64,000 bases of DNA from Prionace glauca (taxonomy: Eukaryota > Chordata > Chondrichthyes > Carcharhiniformes > Carcharhinidae): NCBI GenBank assembly GCA_037974335.1, contig CM075760.1, positions 21,241,291 through 21,305,290 on the forward strand. The letters are read 5' to 3'. The stretch's first letter is position 1. Each line of letters begins with the position of its first letter. This document shows positions 30,791-40,395 of the stretch, one piece after another. The notes under the pieces are model-generated. The model searched no databases and was not told where the DNA came from. It saw only the letters and a list, made by a program, of their open reading frames with translations. Made by a program: the position numbers and the translations under genes.

Positions 30791-31110
30791 ATGGTTAATA
30801 AGTTTACAGATGACATCAAGATTGGTGGGATAGTGGACAGTGAAGAAGGTTATTTGGGATTGCAACGGGATCTTGATCAATTGGGCCAATGGGCTGATGA
30901 ATGGCAGATGGAGTTTAATTTAGCTACAGTTAGATATAGGGGGGTACAATTTTGTCTTTTGAAAAGTGTTTAGACAGTTACATGGGTATATGGGTATAGA
31001 GAGATGTGGGTCAATTCTGGACAATTGGAACTAGTTTAGTGATTATAAAAAGGGATGGCATGGACAAGTTGGGCCAAAAGGCCTGTTTCCATGCTGTGAA
31101 CCTATGACTC
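30788..31110 (+). mobile_element. LINE family C fragment, plus strand
   Basis: The frame includes NKFTDDIKIGGIVDSEEG (motif C region, with the FADD-type motif reading FTDD) and GQWADEWQMEFN, then jumps to the 3' tail (gggccaaaaggcctgtttcc, atgctgtgaacctatgactc). A large part between motif C and the tail is missing. Confidence 0.78.
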
Positions 31111-31111
31111 T

Positions 31112-31530
31112 ATAAACTCTATCTACGTTTGTCAGCCCACTGGCCCAATTGATCAAGATCTGTTGCAATCCTAGATAACCTTCTTCACTGCCCATTCTGC
31201 CACCAATCTCAAACTTACTAACAATCCCTCCTAAATTCTCATCTAAATGACAAATAATAGAGGACCCAGCACCGATCCCCGAGGCAGACCGCTGGTCACA
31301 GCCTGCAGTTTGAGAAACAACCCTTTACAACCACACTCTGTCTTCTGTCAAGGAGCCAATTTTATATCCATTTGGCGACCTCACCCTGAATCCCGTGAGA
31401 TTTAACCTTGTGCAACAACCTACCATGCAGTGTCTTGTTAAAGACCGTGCTGAAGTCCATGTAGACAACATCAACTGCACTGCCCTCATCGACCTTCTTG
31501 GTTACCCCTTCAAACACCTTGAGTTATTGA
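31112..31530 (-). mobile_element. LINE reverse-transcriptase fragment, minus strand
   Basis: The complement of the region from the fingers (K-A-F-D type, aagtccatgtagacaacatc) to motif C. It overlaps the plus copy in content (31140-31200 is the inverse of 30840-30900), so the RNA could fold into a hairpin. Confidence 0.75.
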
Positions 31531-31564
31531 TGGCCCCCTTGCTTTGCCTCTTCCTCCCGTGCAG

Positions 31565-31690
31565 ACTTCCCACCATTGAATTGGAAGAGAAGCTCCCAAC
31601 CGTCATGGAGGTGAGCGAGATCCTGGAGGTGTCCCCGGAGCGCCGCCTGTCTCCCATGGAGATGGTTAACACAGAGGACTATGTGCTGGA
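31565..31690 (+). CDS. REC8: REC8 exon 5 of 7 in window
   Basis: Acceptor cctcccgtgcag; 126 nt, phase 2 in and phase 2 out, donor GTAAGT. It encodes LPTIELEEKLPTVMEVSEIL, then EVSPERRLSPMEMVNTEDYV and LE. It is strongly acidic with S-P sites (SPERR, LSPME) that are potential phosphorylation targets. REC8 must be phosphorylated to become a separase substrate, so such sites are plausible in this linker, but that is inference. The position matches the variable linker just before the winged helix in human REC8. Confidence 0.86.
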
Positions 31691-31734
31691 GTAAGTACAA
31701 GAGTTTGTGAACGATCGAGCAGAGCCTGAGGATG

Positions 31735-32290
31735 TTTTAATTCAATTCATTCACATGATGTGGACCTCACTGGCCGTGCCCAGTGTTTATCGCCCATCCT
31801 AATTGCCCCTCGAGAATGTGGTGGCTGAGGCGCCCTTCTTGAACCCGCTGCAGTGCCCATGTAGAGTGGGTAACATCCACAGTGCCGTTAGGGAGGGAGT
31901 TCCAGGATTTGTACCCCAGCCACAATGAAGGATATGTTCCCAAGTCGGGATGGTGAGCAGGGCTCCAAGGGGGAACTTGCAGGCGTTCCCCATGTGTCTG
32001 CTGACTCTTTCTGGAAGGGAGAAGTGGCAGGTTTGGAAGGTGTTGTCAAACGAGCCTTGGCGAGTCGCTGGGGTGTATCTTGTAGACGGTACACGCGCAC
32101 TGCTGCCACTGTGCATGGGTGCTGGAGGGAGTGAATGTTTGTGGGTGGGGTGCCCACTCAAAGTGGGGCTGCTTTGTCCTGGATGGTGTTGAGCTTCTCG
32201 AGTGTTGTCAGAACCTCGCTCATCCAGGCAAGTGGAGAGTATTCCATCACACTCCTGACTTGTGCCTTGCAGATGGTGGACAGGAGTTGG
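31735..32290. mobile_element. Dispersed repeat, long copy (catcctaattgcccctcgag type)
   Basis: The same family as 12530-12810 but extends further 3' (ggtggagagtattccatcac, cttgtgccttgcagatggtg). The family is not assigned. Confidence 0.7.
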
Positions 32291-32560
32291 GATTTGATTT
32301 GATTTGATTTATTATTGTAACATATATTGGGGTACAATGAAAAATATTGTTTCTTGCGCACTATATAGACAAAACATATCATTCTTAGAGAAGGAAAGAA
32401 GGGAGTGCATTGTTACACTCATAGCTAAGGTGTGGTGAAAGATCAACTTAATGCAAGGTAGGTCCATTCAAAAGTCTGATGGCAGCAGGGAAGAAGCTGT
32501 TCTTGAGTCTGTTGGGACATGATCTCAGACTTTTGCATCGTTTTCACAGGTTCATAGAAT
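32290..32560 (+). mobile_element. Dispersed repeat (tgatttattattgtaac type)
   Basis: It starts ttgatttgatttgatttat and includes gaaagatcaacttaatgcaa and agtctgatggcagcaggg. It is a longer copy of the repeat at 28235. Confidence 0.75.
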
Positions 32561-32965
32561 CCCTACAAGCAGGAGGAGGCCGTTCGGCCCATCAAGCCTG
32601 CACCGACCACAAGTCCACCCAGGTCCTATTCCCCGCAAAAGTTTTTCCTGCTAGTCCCCTGATGCTGAGGGGCAATTTCGCATGGCCAATCCACCTAACC
32701 TGCGTATCTTTGAATGGTAAGGGAAAATTTAGCATGGCCAATCCACCTAACCTGCATATCTTTGAATGCTAAGGGAAAATTTAGCATGGCCAATCCACCT
32801 AACCTGCATATCTTTGGATACTAAGGGACAATTTAACATGGCTAATCCACCTCACCCACACATCTTTGGACAATAAGGGACAATTTAGCATGGCCAATCC
32901 ACCTAACCTGCACATCTTTGGATACTAAGGGACAATTTAGACATGGCCAATCCACCTAACCAGTA
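32555..32965 (-). mobile_element. SINE, HE1-like, minus strand with internal tandem
   Basis: The plus strand reads atagaatccctacaagcagg at the 3' end. The phrase catggccaatccacctaacc is then repeated about six times with a period near 60, an internal amplification not seen in other copies. Confidence 0.8.
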
Positions 32966-33285
32966 CATTGTGGAGCCATACCAAGCTGTGCTACATCTGG
33001 AGAAGATGCTTTTTGTGGTGCATTTGTAAAAGTTGGTGAGAGTTGGAGCGAATTTCCTTAGCCCCCTGAGAAAGTAGAAATGCTGGAGGGACTCTCTTAA
33101 CTATAGCATCAGCATGGAACGAACAAGACAGATTGTTGGTGATCTGGACACCTAAAAACATGAAGCTCTCAACCACTTCCATTTAAAAATGAAATTCCCA
33201 GTAAGGCAAGAAGACAGTGGAAACTGCAGAGGTGCCTCAAAATCTTTTAGACAGTACAGATAAAAGATTGTGACCCACCGATCCA
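32966..33285. mobile_element. Continuation of dispersed repeat
   Basis: ccataccaagctgtgctaca to atagcatcagcatggaacg matches 40895-41045. It is the 3' part of the repeat interrupted by the SINE at 32555. Confidence 0.65.
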
Positions 33286-33287
33286 GG

Positions 33288-33595
33288 GTAACGCTCTGGG
33301 ACTCTGAGTTTGAATCCTGCCACGGCAGTTGGTGGAATTTGAATTCAATTTTTTAAAAATCTAGAATTAAGAATCTACTGATGACGGTGAAACCATTATC
33401 GATTGTCAGAAAAACCCATCTGGTTCACTTATATCCTTTAGGGAAGGAAATCTGCCGTCCTTACCCAGTCTGGCCTACATGTGAGTCCAGAGCCACACCA
33501 ATGTGGTTGACTCTCAACTGCCCGTTAGGGCCATTAGGGATGGGCAATAGATGCTGGACCCAGTGACACACAGGTCCCAAGAATGAATAAGGATT
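33288..33595 (+). mobile_element. Second-family SINE
   Basis: gagtttgaatcctgccacgg, ggtggaatttgaattcaatt, cgattgtcagaaaaaccca and ttagggatgggcaatagatg, the same order as at 26820 and 29464. Confidence 0.8.
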
Positions 33596-33754
33596 TTCAG
33601 GTGGGTTGTGTTTACTCAGTGGGTGCAGCCACTCTGCCCAGATCAAGTCAGAATTGCGATGATTTTAATATCATTTTTATATCATCACCTTACCTTACAG
33701 CCACTTTGGGCAGGTGGGGTCCGTGGGATAAGGGGGAGGGAGTGTTCTGCTGTT

Positions 33755-35005
33755 TCTGTCCCTCTCTCTCTGTCTCTTTCTCTCTTTCGCTCCGTCACTC
33801 TCTCTCTTTTGCTCCGTCTTTCTCTCTCTTTCGTTCTGTCTCTCTCTCTCTCCGTCTCTCTCATTCCGTCTCTCTCTCTCTCTCTTTCACTCAGTTTCTC
33901 TCTCTCTCTCTCTCACTCCATCTCTTTCTCACTCCATCTCTCTCTCACGGTCTCTCTCTCACTCCATCTCTCTCTCTCACTCCATCTCTCTCTCTCTTAC
34001 TCTGTCTCTCTCTCTCTCTCTCTCTCACTCCATCTCTCACTCCATCTCTCTCTCACGGTCTCTCTCTCACTCCATCTCTCTCTCTCTCTCACTCCATCTC
34101 TCTCTCTCTTACTCTGTCTCTCTCTCTCTCTCTCACTCCATCTCTCTCTCTCTCAGTCTGTCACTCTCTCTCTCTCTCACCACTCCATCTCTCTCTCTCT
34201 CACTCTGTCTCTCTCTCTCACTCCGTCTCTCTCTCACTCCATCTCTGTCTCTCTCAGTCTGTCTCTCGCTCTCTCTCTCTCACTCCGTCTCTCTCTCTCA
34301 CTCCATCTCTCTCTCTCTCAGTCTGTCTCTCTCTCTCTCTCTCTCACTCCATCTCTCTCTCTCTCACACTCTGTCTCTCTCTCTCTCTCACTCCTTCTCT
34401 CTCTCTCTCGCTCTGTCTCTCTCTCTCTCAGTCTGTCTCTCTCTCTCTCTCTCTCACTCCATCTCTCTCTCTCTCTCTCTCTCTCAGTCTGTCTCTCTCT
34501 CTCTCTTTCTCTCTCACTCCGTCTCTCTCTCTCTCTCTCTCGCTCTGTCTCTCTCTCTCTCAGTCTGTCTCTCTCTCTCTCTCTCTCTCACTCCATCTCT
34601 CTCTCTCTCTCTCAGTCTGTCTCTCTCTCACTCCATCTCTCTCTCTCTTACTCTGTCTCTCTCTCTCTCTCTCACTCCATCTCTCTCTCTCTCAGTCTGT
34701 CTCTCTCTCTCTCTCACCACTCCATCTCTCTCTCTCTCTCTCACTCTGTCTCTCTCTCTCACTCCGTCTCTCTCTCACTCCATCTCTGTCTCTCTCAGTC
34801 TGTCTCTCTCTCTCTCTCTCTCACTCCGTCTCTCTCTCTCACTCCATCTCTCTCTCTCTCAGTCTGTCTCTCTCTCTCTCTCTCTCACTCCATCTCTCTC
34901 TCTCTCTCACTCTGTCTGTCTCTCTCTCTCACTCCTTCTCTCTCTCTCTCTCTCTCGCTCTGTCTCTCTCTCTTTCAGTCTGTCTCTCTCTCTCTCTCTC
35001 TCTCA

Positions 35006-35043
<38 letters not shown>

Positions 35044-35310
35044 CTGTCTCTCTCTCTCTCTTTCTCTCTCACTCCGTCTCTCTCTCTCTCTCTCTCGCTC
35101 TGTCTCTCTCTCTCTCAGTCTGTCTCTCTCTCTCTCTCTCTCACTCCATCTCTCTCTCTCTCTCTCAGTCTGTCTCTCTCTCACTCCATCTCTCTCTCTC
35201 TCTCACTCCATCTCTCTCTCTCTCTCACTCTGTCTCTCTCTCTTTCTCTCTCTCACTCCGTCTCTCTCTCTCTCTCTCTCGCTCCGTCTCATTCTCTCTC
35301 TGTTTCTCTG
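33755..35310. repeat. 1.5-kb (TC)n-type tract ending at a REC8 acceptor
   Basis: Almost pure tctctctc with inserted actccat, cagtctg and actctgt words. Blocks of about 570-600 bases (34040-34600 and 34620-35190) look like copies of each other. The last pyrimidines are also the acceptor tract of the next REC8 exon. Confidence 0.97.
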
Positions 35311-35313
35311 CAG

Positions 35314-35423
35314 TTTGGTTACCAGTGGATTAGCTGACGGCAGAGAGACTGACCTTCACACCATCCTCTCCTCCGCCCCCACCTCACGGATTGAGGTCAG
35401 TCGAATCTTCTTCATCTGCTTAG
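35314..35423 (+). CDS. REC8: REC8 exon 6 of 7: start of winged-helix domain
   Basis: Acceptor tttctctgcag, 110 nt, phase 2 in, phase 1 out, donor GTAAGA. It encodes LVTSGLADGRETDLHTILSS, then APTSRIEVSRIFFICL. Human REC8 has R-E-P-D-F-S-S-L-V-S-P and then R-x-x-A-A-R-V-F-Y-L-L-L here. This is the first helices of the Rad21/Rec8 C-terminal domain, which docks on the ATPase head of SMC1 (SMC1B in meiosis) and closes the cohesin ring. The exon sits directly after a 1.5-kb pyrimidine tract, so many competing AG-free tracts precede the true acceptor. Confidence 0.93.
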
Positions 35424-35424
35424 G

Positions 35425-35574
35425 TAAGAGACCACCCCCCACCCTTCCCATCCCCTCCTCCCACTGCTGCAACCTCACTCCTGCTACCTCACTCCTCCCA
35501 CCACCCCACCCACCTATGCAGCCTCCTGCCACTCACACTCTCTTAAACCCTGTTCTCCCTCTCTGTCTCTCTCA
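35425..35574. other. Intron start, C-rich, no feature
   Basis: Plain C-rich intron sequence after the REC8 donor. Nothing is identified. Confidence 0.5.
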
Positions 35575-36245
35575 CTGCACACACACACTGCGCCCGATTC
35601 TCTCAAAAAAAGTTCTAAGTGCTGAACTGGCAGGAAAGCTGGTGTAAATCACAATTGTTTTTTCAGTGGGAGTTCAGACTCGAATCTCCCACACTCTGTG
35701 CAATCAGAACTCCCGATGGGGAATATCACTAAAAGCTCGGGGAGGGTGGGGTCTATTCCTGGGGGAGTCTGACTATTCCGTAACTCTGCACACGCACACA
35801 CTGGCCCCAATCTGTCAGCCTGCTGGCCAGCAGCACACCCCCCCCCCCCCCACCTCCCGCCTTCCCCTTCCCAGAGGCAAAAGTTCTCCCATCCCGGAGG
35901 TAGACCATTACCCCCAGTCCCCGATCACCCCCTAGCCCCACCCCCACACCATCAGGCTCCGCCCCTTTGTCACTGCCCAATGCCCCTGGTGGGCAGTGCC
36001 AAGATGCCCCCTGGGCATGGGCATTTTGCCCCTTGGACAGTGCCAGGACACAGGCTTGCAATGCTAGGTGCCCATGCCCAGGGGGCTCCACGCTCCCCCA
36101 CCCCAGCTGCCTGACTCAGTGGGGGCCTCGATTGCCCTCCACCTCACTCCGGCGGGATCTCCCGCTACTTTCCCGTCAGTGGGGAGTTACTCTAAACCCA
36201 CCGGAGTGAAGTACTCCTGACAGGGTGAGAGATTCCATCGCGCCC
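35575..36245. mobile_element. GC-rich element with imperfect inverted ends
   Basis: The left end gcgcccgattctctc and the complement of the right end (gcgcgatggaatctctc) are similar, as in a non-autonomous DNA element. The interior is GC-rich with a run of 14 C (near 35840) and no convincing frame. Without a second copy in the window this stays tentative. Confidence 0.35.
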
Positions 36246-36301
36246 AGAGAATTCAGTCCTGGGCCCAGTAATGACATTTAAAATAGATTAAAAATAGATT
36301 T

Positions 36302-39300
36302 CATAGAACATAGAACATTACAGCGCAGAACAGGCCCTTCGGCCCACGATGTTGCGCCGACCAGTTACAAAAACAATGACCCACTAGCCTAAACCAATCC
36401 CTTTTCATCCATAAACCTATCCACAGATCTCTTAAACGCCCCCAAACTAGGTGCATTTACAACTGCAGCTGGCAGGGCATTCCAATCCCTCACCACCCTC
36501 TGGGTAAAGAACCTACCCCTGACATCCGTCCTGTAGCTACCCCCCCTTAATTTAAAGCCATGCCCCCTCGTGCTAGCTTTCTCCATCCTAGGAAAAAGGC
36601 TATCACTATCCACCCAATCTAAACCTCTAATCATCTTATATGTTTCAATAAGATCCCCTCTTAGCCGCCTTCTTTCCAACGAAAACAACCCCAAATCCCT
36701 CAGTCTCTCCTCATAGGACCTCCCCACCATACCAGGCAACATTCTAGTAAACCTCCTCTGAACCCTCTCCAAAGCCTCCACATCCTTCCTGTAATGTGGG
36801 GACCAGAACTGCACACAGTACTCCAAGTGCGGCCGTACCAGAGTAGTGTACAGTTGCAACATGACGCTGCGACTCTTAAATTCAATCCCCCTACCAATAA
36901 ACGCCAAGGCACCGTACGCCTTCTTAACAACCTTATCTACTTGATTCCCAACTTTTAGGGATCTATGTACACATATACCTAGATCCCTCTGTTCATCCAC
37001 ACTATTCAAAGTCCTCCCGTTAGCCCTATACTCGACACATCTGTTGCTCCTACCGAAGTGAATTACCTCACACTTCTCCGCATTAAATTCCATCCACCAC
37101 CTCTCGGCCCAGCTCTGCAACCTATCTAAGTCTCCCTGCAAACTATGACACCCTTCCTCACAATCTACCAGACCTCCGACTTTGGTGTCATCAGCAAATT
37201 TACTAATCCACCCAACTATACCCTCATCCAGATCATTAATAAAGATTACAAATAGCAGTGGCCCCAAAACAGATCCCTGAGGCACACCACTCATAACTGA
37301 ACTCCATGATGAATATTTACCATCATCCACCACCCTCTGTCTCCTATCTGATAGCCAATTTCTGATCCAATTTCCTAGATTACCCACAATCCCATACATC
37401 TGCATTTTCTGCAGAAGCCTACCATGGTGAACCTTATCGAACGCCTTACTAAAATCCATATATACCACATCAACTGCCTTGCCCCCATCCACCTCTTTGG
37501 TCACTTTATCAAAAAACTCAATAAGGTTAGTAAGGCACGACCTACCCGCTACAAAACCATGCTGACTATTTCTAATCAATTCATTACACTCCAAATAACT
37601 ATAAATCCTATCCCTAATAATTTTTTCTAAAACCTTGCCCACAACAGAAGTAAGACTCACCGGTCTATAATTCCCGGCAAAGTCTCTGTTCCCCTTCTTA
37701 AACAATGGGACAACATTCGCTATCCTCCAATCCTCCGGGACTACACCAGAGACCAATGACGACCTGAAGATCAGAGCCAAAGGCTCTGCAATCACCTCTC
37801 TAGCCTCCCAGAGAATCCTAGGGTAGATCCCATCCGGACCAGGGGACTTATCTATCTTCAACCCCTCAAGAATATCCAGCACATTCCCCTTATCAACCGT
37901 AATACTGTCTATTTTACACCCCTGCAACGCAGTGTCCTCCACAGCTATATTCATGTCCCCCTGCATGAACACCAAAGAGAAATATTGGTTCAATGCTTCT
38001 CCAATCTCCTCCGGTTCCACACACAACTTCCCTCTACTGTCTGTAAATGGCTCTAATCTTGCCCTGACCAACCTTCTATTCTTGACATACCTATAGAACG
38101 CCTTAGGATTCTCCTTAATCCTATCAGCCAAAGTCTTCTCATGTCCTCTTTTAGCCCTTCTTAACTCACTCTTCAACTCCCTCCTAGCCAATCTAAAGCT
38201 TTCTAGTGCACTATCCGAGCCCTCAAGCCTCATCCGAACATAAGCCTCCTTTTTCTTCCTAACCAACGAATCAACTTTTTTAGTACACCACGGTTCCCTA
38301 GCCCTACCAAATCCTCCTTGCCTGACAGGGACATACCTATCGCAGACTCGCAATAGCTGTTCCTTGAAAAATTTCCACATTTCGGACGTTCCCAGTCCCT
38401 GTAATCTCCTAGTCCAACCTATGTTTCCTAATTCTCTCCTAATAGCCTCATAATTACCCTTCCCCCAGCTAAAACCACTAGCCCGAGGTTCATGCCTATC
38501 CCTTTCCATCACTAAGGTGAACGTAACCGAATTGTGGTCACTATCACCAAAGTGCACACCAACTTCCAAGTCTAGCACCTGGTCTGGCTCATTTCCCAGC
38601 ACCAAATCCAATATAGCCTCACCTCTAGTTGGCCTATCTACATACTGAGTCAAAAAACCTTCCTGCACACTTTGTACAAACACTGACCCCTCTAACGAGC
38701 TAGAACCATAGCAATTCCAATCAATATTCGCAAAGTTAAAGTCCCCCATAACAATTACCCTATTACTTTCACTCCTAGCCAGGATTGTCTCCGCAATCCT
38801 TTCCTCAACCTCTCTAGAACTTTTAGGAGGTCTATAAAAGGCTCCCGACAGGGTGACCTCTCCTCTCCTATTTCTAATCTCCGCCCATACTACCTCAACA
38901 GACAAGTCCTCATCAAAGTTCCTCTCCGACACTGTGATACAGTCCTTAACTAGCAATGCTACCCCACCCCCCCTTCTACCTTCTTCTCTACTCCGACTAA
39001 AGCATTTGTACCCCGGAACCTGCAACAACCATTCCTGACTCTGTTCCATCCACGTCTCTGAAATGGCCACTACATCAAAGTCCCAGGTACTGATCCACGC
39101 TGCAAGTTCATCCACTTAATTGCGAATACTCCTCGCATTAAAGTACACGCATTTCAAACCCTGCTCCACCCCACCCCCACTATGCCTTGCCTTGCATTCC
39201 CCATCTATGCCCCCCTCACTTTCACCCCTTCTACTCACGATCCCACCCCCCCTCCGAATCAGTTTAGACCTCCCTGCATAGCTTTCGCAAATTTACCCCC

Positions 39301-39660
39301 CAGGATATTGATTCCCCTCTGGTTCAGGTGAAGACCATCACTCATATAGAGGTCCCACCTTCCCCAGAATGAGCCCCAATTGCTCAAGTACCTGAACCCT
39401 TCCCTCCTGCACCATCCCCTCAGCTACGAGTTCAAACTTTCCCTCTCTCTATTCCTCTCTAAACTATCCCGTGGCAAGAGTCCGGATATAACTACTCTTC
39501 CAGACTTGGCCTTTAGTTACCACCCCAACTCCATAAATCTTTGCTTAATATCCCCTTCCCTTAATCTCCCTATGTCATGTGTCCCCACATAAACTATAAC
39601 TTGGGGTTGATCTCCCTCTCCCCTAAGAGTCCTGAATACCCTCTCTACACTAATTTATAG
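36302..39660 (-). mobile_element. CR1-like LINE, family E, nearly complete
   Basis: Minus strand; the 3' end at 36302 carries short repeats (complement TTCTATG TTCTATG), a CR1 hallmark. Frame 36389-39115 is 908 codons, with the endonuclease first (SETW near residue 19, VIVMGDFN at 120-127, SDHN at 192-195). The reverse transcriptase follows (YMDFSKAFD at 552-560, SGVPQGSVLGP at 609-619, FADD at 640-643). The true start is farther 5': ...YFNARSIRN is followed by TAA where KVDEL is expected. Upstream (39240-39660) an ORF1 esterase end is visible (VYVGTHDIG, SDGLHLNQRG). It is inserted in the last REC8 intron, opposite to the gene. Confidence 0.93.
36389..39115 (-). CDS. LINE endonuclease/reverse-transcriptase ORF2
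   Basis: A single open frame of 908 codons contains the complete APE-type endonuclease active-site series and the whole reverse transcriptase with thumb and C-terminal region (FFTQRVVRDWNALPAAVVNA). One nonsense codon (TAA at 39118-39120 on the plus complement) separates it from about ten upstream family residues, so the visible start at M-D-E-L-A-A-W may not be the original one. The catalytic residues listed for the element are all present. LINE ORF2 protein nicks DNA and copies its own RNA at the nick. Confidence 0.9.
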   Translation of the reverse strand: MDELAAWISTWDFDVVAISETWMEQSQEWLLQVPGYKCFSRSREEGRRGGGVALLVKDCITVSERNFDEDLSVEVVWAEIRNRRGEVTLSGAFYRPPKSSREVEERIAETILARSESNRVIVMGDFNFANIDWNCYGSSSLEGSVFVQSVQEGFLTQYVDRPTRGEAILDLVLGNEPDQVLDLEVGVHFGDSDHNSVTFTLVMERDRHEPRASGFSWGKGNYEAIRRELGNIGWTRRLQGLGTSEMWKFFKEQLLRVCDRYVPVRQGGFGRAREPWCTKKVDSLVRKKKEAYVRMRLEGSDSALESFRLARRELKSELRRAKRGHEKTLADRIKENPKAFYRYVKNRRLVRARLEPFTDSRGKLCVEPEEIGEALNQYFSLVFMQGDMNIAVEDTALQGCKIDSITVDKGNVLDILEGLKIDKSPGPDGIYPRILWEAREVIAEPLALIFRSSLVSGVVPEDWRIANVVPLFKKGNRDFAGNYRPVSLTSVVGKVLEKIIRDRIYSYLECNELIRNSQHGFVAGRSCLTNLIEFFDKVTKEVDGGKAVDVVYMDFSKAFDKVHHGRLLQKMQMYGIVGNLGNWIRNWLSDRRQRVVDDGKYSSWSSVMSGVPQGSVLGPLLFVIFINDLDEGIVGWISKFADDTKVGGLVDCEEGCHSLQGDLDRLQSWAERWWMEFNAEKCEVIHFGRSNRCVEYRANGRTLNSVDEQRDLGICVHRSLKVGNQVDKVVKKAYGALAFIGRGIEFKSRSVMLQLYTTLVRPHLEYCVQFWSPHYRKDVEALERVQRRFTRMLPGMVGRSYEERLRDLGLFSLERRRLRGDLIETYKMIRGLDWVDSDSLFPRMEKASTRGHGFKLRGGSYRTDVRGRFFTQRVVRDWNALPAAVVNAPSLGAFKRSVDRFMDEKGLV

Positions 39661-40020
39661 GGTTAGGGGCACGAGAAAAAAAAACTCCCGGTAAGCGTCC
39701 TAGTGACGACTTCCGGTTTCTAACTAATTTTTTAAAAAACCGCCGAAACTCGCGACTTATTACTTGAAATAAAAAGTTAAACGGAATAAACAGAAAAATA
39801 TACCTTGTTTTTGCCTCCTCACACGCCCAAAAATCGCTGCCTCTCGACTCTGCTCCACAGGAACAATCACTTACTTTGTCTTCCCACCCATTTCCAGCCC
39901 TGTCCCGACTGCGCCTGCCCTCCGGTCTGGGAGACGCACATGTGTCGGGAACGTGAATCCGGCGAAATGACCGATGCTCACAATCCGACCCACCCAAAAC
40001 ACATACACATCAGATAAGAG
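39661..40020 (-). mobile_element. Probable LINE 5' leader or adjacent repeat
   Basis: GC-rich sequence with CpG (ccggcgaaatgaccgatgct, gcgcctgccctccggtctgg) between the ORF1 remains and a CT tract. It may be the LINE 5' region with its promoter. No second copy is in the window to confirm the end. Confidence 0.4.
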
Positions 40021-40021
40021 A

Positions 40022-40290
40022 ATCCCTATCTCGCTCTCTCTCCATCTCTCTCTCTCTCTGTCCCTCTCTCTCTCTGTCCTTCTGTCTCTCTCCCTCTGTC
40101 CGTCTCTCTCCCTGTCTCTTGTGTATCTCTCTCTCTGTCTGTTTCTCTCTGTATCACTGTTTCTCTCTGTATCACTGTCTCTCTCTGTGTCTGACTCTCT
40201 CTCTTGCTCTCTCTCTCCCCTCCTTTGTCTCTGACTCTCTATGTCTCTCTCCCTCTCTCCCTCTGTCTCTCTCTCTGACTCTCTCCCTCT
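40022..40290. repeat. Pyrimidine (TC)n tract ending at a REC8 acceptor
   Basis: ctctctctctct with tgtcc and gtatcactgtt insertions. It runs straight into the acceptor tcttcctgtgcag of the last REC8 exon, as at the preceding exon. Confidence 0.93.
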
Positions 40291-40300
40291 TCCTGTGCAG

Positions 40301-40395
40301 TACTGGCAGGGAGACAGATCCTCACCCTGGAGCAGAGCGAGCCTTACGGGAGGATAACCATCCGGCCGGGCCCCAAGTACGAGGTGGGACTCTGA
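40301..40395 (+). CDS. REC8: REC8 terminal coding exon (7 of 7), with stop
   Basis: Acceptor tcttcctgtgcag, 95 nt, phase 1 in, TGA stop at 40393-40395. It encodes VLAGRQILTLEQSEPYGR, then ITIRPGPKYEVGL. Human REC8 ends L-S-A-Q-Q-I-L-H-V-K-Q-E-K-P-Y-G-R-L-L-I-Q-P-G-P-R-F-H, a residue-by-residue match in the P-Y-G-R and P-G-P blocks. This is the beta-wing of the kleisin winged helix and is the strongest evidence for naming the gene. The seven exons together give 201 residues, against about 550 in the whole human protein. Confidence 0.95.

Noticed and set aside
33583-35647. 584- and 679-codon Ser/Leu-rich frames
   Set aside because: They are translations of the (TC)n tract. Only the 110-nt REC8 exon within the end is real.
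39650-39997. 115-codon minus-strand frame at the LINE 5' side
   Set aside because: No similarity to ORF1 or any protein; probably untranslated leader sequence.
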